NCBI GenBank assembly: GCA_021776525.1 | Contig: JAJFFT010000004.1 | Coordinates: 842,499-906,498, forward strand | DNA length: 64,000 nucleotides | Source: Robiginitomaculum sp. | Lineage (GTDB): Bacteria > Pseudomonadota > Alphaproteobacteria > Caulobacterales > Maricaulaceae | Direction: 5' to 3' | Part shown: positions 60,286 to 64,000 of the stretch, in pieces | How the letters are laid out: each line of letters begins with the position of its first letter | Numbering within the stretch: position 1 is the stretch's first letter | The notes under the pieces: generated by a model | Seen by the model: the letters and a program-made list of their open reading frames with translations, nothing else | Told to the model about the DNA's origin: nothing | Database searches by the model: none | Translations under genes and position numbers: made by a program

Positions 60286-62703
60286 ACCATTATCAACGCC
60301 CTGATCCTGATAGGCCCGCAACAGCGCTGCCAATTGGTCCGGGTCAATGGGTTTGGGCAGAACATGAAGGCCAAATGTGCGAATATTATCCAGTATGGAC
60401 GGCTCGGTCGCGCCGGTAATGATGATCGCCGGGACATCTTGTTTCATGGCCTGGCGTATTGCGCGGACCACACGCAAGCCATCAGTGCGAAACAGGTGAA
60501 AATCGACGAGCAACAGGTCAGGGGTGAAGCCCGATGCAATATGCGCCATGGCCTGATCCAGATCATAGGCCAGTCTTGTGCTACATTGCCAACCGCTGAG
60601 TAAAGCCTGCATGGCGTCCAGAATATCGGGCTCATCGTCAATCGCTAAAATGCGCATGCCCGGTGTCGGGGTTATGTTTTGCGTACTGTTTGATGCGCCC
60701 AGTGCCGGGCCGGTCTTGTGGTCGTGGTGTGGTATGCTCAATTGGAAATCGCTGCCTGTGTTCGATGTTGCGGCGATGGTGACTTTCCCGCCCAATTGGC
60801 GTGTAAATTCGTTGACCACGTAAAGCCCCAACCCATAACCACCATGGGCGCCGGGTTCTTCATCGCGCAGTGAGACATAGGATTCAAATATCCGGCTGAC
60901 GTCTTCTTTGGCCACCCCGGCACCATCATCTGATATGTTAAATGTCCACCCGTTTGGCCCCGATTGGGCACGAACGACGACCTCGCTTCGGGCGGCTTTG
61001 ACGGCATTGTCGATCAGATTGCGTAAAACCCGCTGTAACATGCCCTGATCAGTGACCAGCGTGCCCTGTACGTCCTGAAATGTCAGGGTGATGTGCCGTT
61101 TTTCAGCTTGAATGTCAAAGTCATTGGCGATCTGTTCAAACAGGTCTGAAACATCAACCGTGCGCCAGGTCGGCTCAATGGATTTGGTTTCCGCATGCGC
61201 GGTATCCAACGTGTCTTGTAATAATGATCCAAGGTTTTTGATCGAACTGCCCTGTTTTTCTATTAAACCGGCAAGCGGGTTGTTGCCGGCCTTGCGCCTC
61301 AGAGCGGAATTGAACATGGCCAATGCGTGCAGGGGCTGGCGCAAATCATGGCTGGCCGCTGCAATAAACTGTGCGCCTTCCAGCGCGCTGTTTTCTGCGC
61401 GCGCTGCCGCCGCCTTAAAGGCACGGGTCCGGTCGTGAACTTGTTTTTCCAGATCAAGGTTAAGCTTTGCCAGAGCGTGCGAGGTTTGCTTGGCATCCAG
61501 AAACGCCCCTTGCAGGCGCAGCATCAGGGCATAGGAATACCCAAGGCCGAGCACCAGAACACCAAAGGGGGTCATATCAAAGCCATAGGCATGATCGGTA
61601 TATATGACGGCATCGTTCAGGGCGGTCAGAAAGAAAATGAAGTTCGAAACCAGGATAACGGCGGCCCCCGGTTGTTTGTGGCGCATGGCGGCGATGGTAA
61701 AAACCAGACTATAAAAAATAGCCGCAACGTTCAGGGCGATCGAGAAATTCCGGGTGTATGTATAAATGCTCTCTGGCGTGACCAGAACAAACGCCGCCAT
61801 AACAAAACAAAATGCAATAATGGCGCGCGACAGTTTTTTGGGAAAATAGTCCGGAAAGGCCGCGCGGAAAAATTGTAAATACACACCCGGCGCGGCGTAA
61901 AGGGTGAAATAAACGATCTTCAAGTCTGACCAATAGGGAGATTCCGGGTAATAAATATGAAAATACGGAATAATGCCCGATATCCGTATGACAATGATGA
62001 AACACAAAAGGCTGAACCATAAATGTACCGGCCCATTGGCCTTGTCTCTGCGGTCAGCCAGGTAAAAGATCAAGTGAAACAATCCAATAGAGAATAGTAT
62101 GCCCAATACCAGTACGTAATAGAGTGACATGGAATCGAGCTTGTTTTGTAAAATTGCCCGGTCCCACAGGGTTATCGGGTGACCGGGGCCGCCATAGGCA
62201 TGCGAGAAATTCGCCAGTTGCAAGACCAGAACGCTTTGCCCCGCGCGGGCCGGAAAAATGCGTGATGTATAATTGGGATGGTTTTCTTTGGGGTTGTTCG
62301 AGATCGCCCCATTGCCGCCGACCAGAACATCATCAACATACAAACGCCAGACCGCATTGGGCGAAATCAGATGAAATGCCAGATCCCGATTGTACGGGGG
62401 CAGTTTGAGGCGCATCCGATATGTGGCAACCCCGCGGGAATGTTTAAAACCCGGTGTATTTTCATTGTTCCACCGTCCCGGCATGGTGACCAGGTCACCT
62501 TTATAACGGGCATCAAACTCGGTTGGGCCGACCAACTCGCCCCAGATGACCTCCCATTGTCCGGCCAAGATGAGGGGGCTGTCCTCGATAAACTTCCACT
62601 CCGGGGCAAACAAAATCCCGTCTTTAACGCGTTCGGGCATGGTCCGTGCCGGGGCAGTGCACAGGCCGACAAACAGCACAGAAAGGAAAAATGCCCGTAT
62701 CAT
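60250..62703 (-). CDS. Hybrid sensor histidine kinase with 7TM-DISM-type sensor and receiver domain
   Basis: About 817 residues. A signal peptide or first helix leads into a periplasmic beta-sandwich (7TMR-DISMED-like, about 25-180). Seven or so membrane helices (about 190-400) and a coiled coil (410-450) follow. The dimerisation/His domain has the H-box AASHDLRQPLHAL (near 455), and the ATPase domain has NLIDNAVKAA and GGYGLGLYVVNE. A C-terminal receiver has its Asp in LLLVDFHLF. The HDLRQPLHAL H-box is typical of hybrid kinases that work with FixJ-type regulators. The signal is unknown. Confidence 0.87.
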   Translation of the reverse strand: MIRAFFLSVLFVGLCTAPARTMPERVKDGILFAPEWKFIEDSPLILAGQWEVIWGELVGPTEFDARYKGDLVTMPGRWNNENTPGFKHSRGVATYRMRLKLPPYNRDLAFHLISPNAVWRLYVDDVLVGGNGAISNNPKENHPNYTSRIFPARAGQSVLVLQLANFSHAYGGPGHPITLWDRAILQNKLDSMSLYYVLVLGILFSIGLFHLIFYLADRRDKANGPVHLWFSLLCFIIVIRISGIIPYFHIYYPESPYWSDLKIVYFTLYAAPGVYLQFFRAAFPDYFPKKLSRAIIAFCFVMAAFVLVTPESIYTYTRNFSIALNVAAIFYSLVFTIAAMRHKQPGAAVILVSNFIFFLTALNDAVIYTDHAYGFDMTPFGVLVLGLGYSYALMLRLQGAFLDAKQTSHALAKLNLDLEKQVHDRTRAFKAAAARAENSALEGAQFIAAASHDLRQPLHALAMFNSALRRKAGNNPLAGLIEKQGSSIKNLGSLLQDTLDTAHAETKSIEPTWRTVDVSDLFEQIANDFDIQAEKRHITLTFQDVQGTLVTDQGMLQRVLRNLIDNAVKAARSEVVVRAQSGPNGWTFNISDDGAGVAKEDVSRIFESYVSLRDEEPGAHGGYGLGLYVVNEFTRQLGGKVTIAATSNTGSDFQLSIPHHDHKTGPALGASNSTQNITPTPGMRILAIDDEPDILDAMQALLSGWQCSTRLAYDLDQAMAHIASGFTPDLLLVDFHLFRTDGLRVVRAIRQAMKQDVPAIIITGATEPSILDNIRTFGLHVLPKPIDPDQLAALLRAYQDQGVDNGSDQASLDGKSG

Positions 62704-62864
62704 TCTTAGGAATACCTGCCTGACCAATGGGTAGAGAATACACCCTAGCCATTAAAACGTCCAAACGCACGCCCGCCAATACGCAAGATGTCGTATGCGC
62801 CAGACGGGGTTGACGCGCATAACCGGGCGCGCATGATTGCGCAAAATATGAGGAAAGGAAGACG

Positions 62865-63170
62865 ATGATTGTCAGAACATGGCATGGGCGCACGTCATTA
62901 AAGGATGCGGACGCCTATGAGGAATTTATGCGGGTTCGGGCCGCGCCGGACTATGCGTCGGTTGAGGGGCTGGTGCAGTTGTTTTTTACGCGCCGGGATG
63001 ATGCGGATTGCGCACACTTTTTACTGGTGACGGTCTGGAAGAATATGGACGCGGTGAAGGCATTCGCCGGTGATGATCCCAGTCTCGCCAAATACTATCC
63101 CGAAGATGATGCATATCTTTTGGAAAAGGAAACCCATTCCCTTAACCACCAGGTATTTTTTACGCGCTGA
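62865..63170 (+). CDS. ABM (antibiotic biosynthesis monooxygenase-like) domain protein
   Basis: 101 residues of the small ferredoxin-like dimeric ABM fold: IVRTWHGRTSLKDADAYEEFM, FLLVTVWKNMDAVKAFAGDD. Members include heme-degrading and quinol-oxidising enzymes and many with no known role. GAGGAAAGGAAG precedes the ATG, a very strong ribosome site. Directly followed by the convergent S-formylglutathione hydrolase gene, with no gap between stops. Confidence 0.65.
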   Translation: MIVRTWHGRTSLKDADAYEEFMRVRAAPDYASVEGLVQLFFTRRDDADCAHFLLVTVWKNMDAVKAFAGDDPSLAKYYPEDDAYLLEKETHSLNHQVFFTR

Positions 63171-64000
63171 TTATGTAACCGCCAGCTCTGCGGCGTGATG
63201 GCGCAAATGGTCATCAATGAAACTGGTAATAAAATAATATGAATGGTCATAGCCATTTTGCATTCGCATAGTCAGTGTTTGCCCGGCGTCTTTACAGGCA
63301 CTTTCAAAAATTTCAGGGCGTAATTGTTCGGTTAGAAAATTATCGGCGTCGCCTTGATCAATCAGGATATGTGCGGGGCTGGGCCGTTTGGCGACCAGTG
63401 CGGCGGCGTCATAGTCCTCCCACAGGCGCTGATCATCGCCCAGATAGCCCGCAAAGGCTTTTCGTCCCCACGGCACCTGCATGGGCGCGCTGATCGGGGC
63501 AAAGGCCGAACAGGTCTTGAACAGGCCCGGATTTTTCAGATGCAGGGTCAAAGCCCCATGACCGCCCATGGAGTGACCGCTAATGCCGATTTTTTGTGCA
63601 TCAATTGGAAAGTTCTGTGTCATCCATGCGGTTAATTCGTCGCGGATATAGGTTTCCATCTGAAAGTTTTTGCCCCATGGGCTTTGGCGGGCGTTCAGGT
63701 AAAACCCTGCGCCTTGTCCAAAATCATACGCCGCGTCATCGGGCACCTGATCGCCGCGCGGACTGGTGTCAGGGGCGATCAGGATCAGGCCCAGCTTGGC
63801 GGCCATGCGTTGTGCCCCAGCCTTGGCGGTAAAATTATCTTCGGTACAGGTCAGACCGGACAGCCATACAAGGGCCGGGCTGGGGCCGTGTTTGGCTTGC
63901 GGCGGCAGAAAGACCGCAACGCGCATATCACAGTCGCAGGCATCCGAGCGATGTGTATAAACGCTCTGCGTGCCGCCAAATACTTTGGTTTGGGAAAGTG
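63171..64000 (-). CDS. fghA: S-formylglutathione hydrolase, 5' end cut by window
   Basis: The frame is open from the stop at 63171 to the window edge, at least 276 codons, and the usual length is about 278-280. Upstream of the ATG at 63926 the frame still reads as coding (KVFGGTQSVYTHRSDAC, the normal N-terminal strand), so that ATG is internal and only the first few residues are missing. The nucleophile elbow is GISGHSMGGHGAL, the acid lies in LIDQGDAD and the His is in GYDHSYYF. It hydrolyses S-formylglutathione in glutathione-linked formaldehyde oxidation. Confidence 0.93.
   Translation of the reverse strand, partial: LSQTKVFGGTQSVYTHRSDACDCDMRVAVFLPPQAKHGPSPALVWLSGLTCTEDNFTAKAGAQRMAAKLGLILIAPDTSPRGDQVPDDAAYDFGQGAGFYLNARQSPWGKNFQMETYIRDELTAWMTQNFPIDAQKIGISGHSMGGHGALTLHLKNPGLFKTCSAFAPISAPMQVPWGRKAFAGYLGDDQRLWEDYDAAALVAKRPSPAHILIDQGDADNFLTEQLRPEIFESACKDAGQTLTMRMQNGYDHSYYFITSFIDDHLRHHAAELAVT

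Noticed and set aside
1..64000. CRISPR array, tRNA/rRNA genes, insertion sequences, prophage or toxin-antitoxin systems
   Set aside because: I looked for regular direct repeats, tRNA-like TTCGA-containing cloverleaf segments, transposases and phage structural genes. None was convincing.

Overview
The window reads as chromosomal DNA of an alphaproteobacterium of moderate GC content. The main evidence is a MipZ-type division ATPase, a DUF1489 protein, a Caulobacter-style Tad/Cpa pilus locus, LptF/LptG, ATP-dependent PEP carboxykinase and a Caulobacter-style ceramide gene set. Genus and order cannot be fixed from sequence alone. Genes are densely packed, with many ATGA start/stop overlaps and tail-to-tail overlaps. 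I saw no rRNA, tRNA, insertion sequence, prophage or CRISPR array. Genes at both window edges are cut.

Layout. 1-5.4 kb: a partial ATP-grasp gene, small membrane and secreted proteins, class II DAHP synthase, and a thioesterase/oxidoreductase pair. 5.5-12.6 kb: a minus-strand Tad (Flp) pilus machine operon, cpaB-cpaC-small lipoprotein-cpaE-cpaF-tadB-tadC, with no pilin, prepilin peptidase or TadE/G in view. 12.9-17.0 kb: a polyhydroxyalkanoate (PHA) cluster of Pseudomonas class II type, phaF-phaD-phaC-phaZ. 17-28 kb: metabolic and envelope genes, including a serine hydrolase, NAD synthetase, a biotin carboxylase subunit, a JmjC-like protein, a SPOR lipoprotein and a PapD-like chaperone. 28-36 kb: mipZ, a DacA-type carboxypeptidase with a SPOR domain, a second phasin with its own promoter and operator-like dyads, dprA, plsY, a GH114-like secreted protein and pckA.

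36.2-47.0 kb is the most distinctive block: a sphingolipid locus. It holds a fatty acyl-AMP ligase, a ceramide-type reductase, a GNAT-fold ceramide synthase candidate, serine palmitoyltransferase and a dedicated acyl carrier protein. These match the five structural genes known for Caulobacter ceramide synthesis. Between them lie lptF and lptG, co-transcribed with the acyltransferase, plus a calcineurin-like phosphoesterase, a diacylglycerol/ceramide-kinase-like protein and a nucleotidyltransferase-like protein. Together these suggest synthesis, anionic head-group modification and possibly export of a sphingolipid.

48.2-55.6 kb is a molybdenum cofactor operon: moaA, a moaC-moaB fusion, moeA, moaD, moaE, mobA, a DUF7009-like gene and modABC. 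Its leader carries a perfect FNR/Anr-type box placed for activation and a well-formed Moco RNA motif, so expression is probably tied to low oxygen and to cofactor status. The rest (55.6-64 kb) holds a DUF302 protein, an aldehyde dehydrogenase, small membrane and secreted proteins, a convergent response regulator/hybrid histidine kinase pair, an ABM-domain protein and a partial S-formylglutathione hydrolase.
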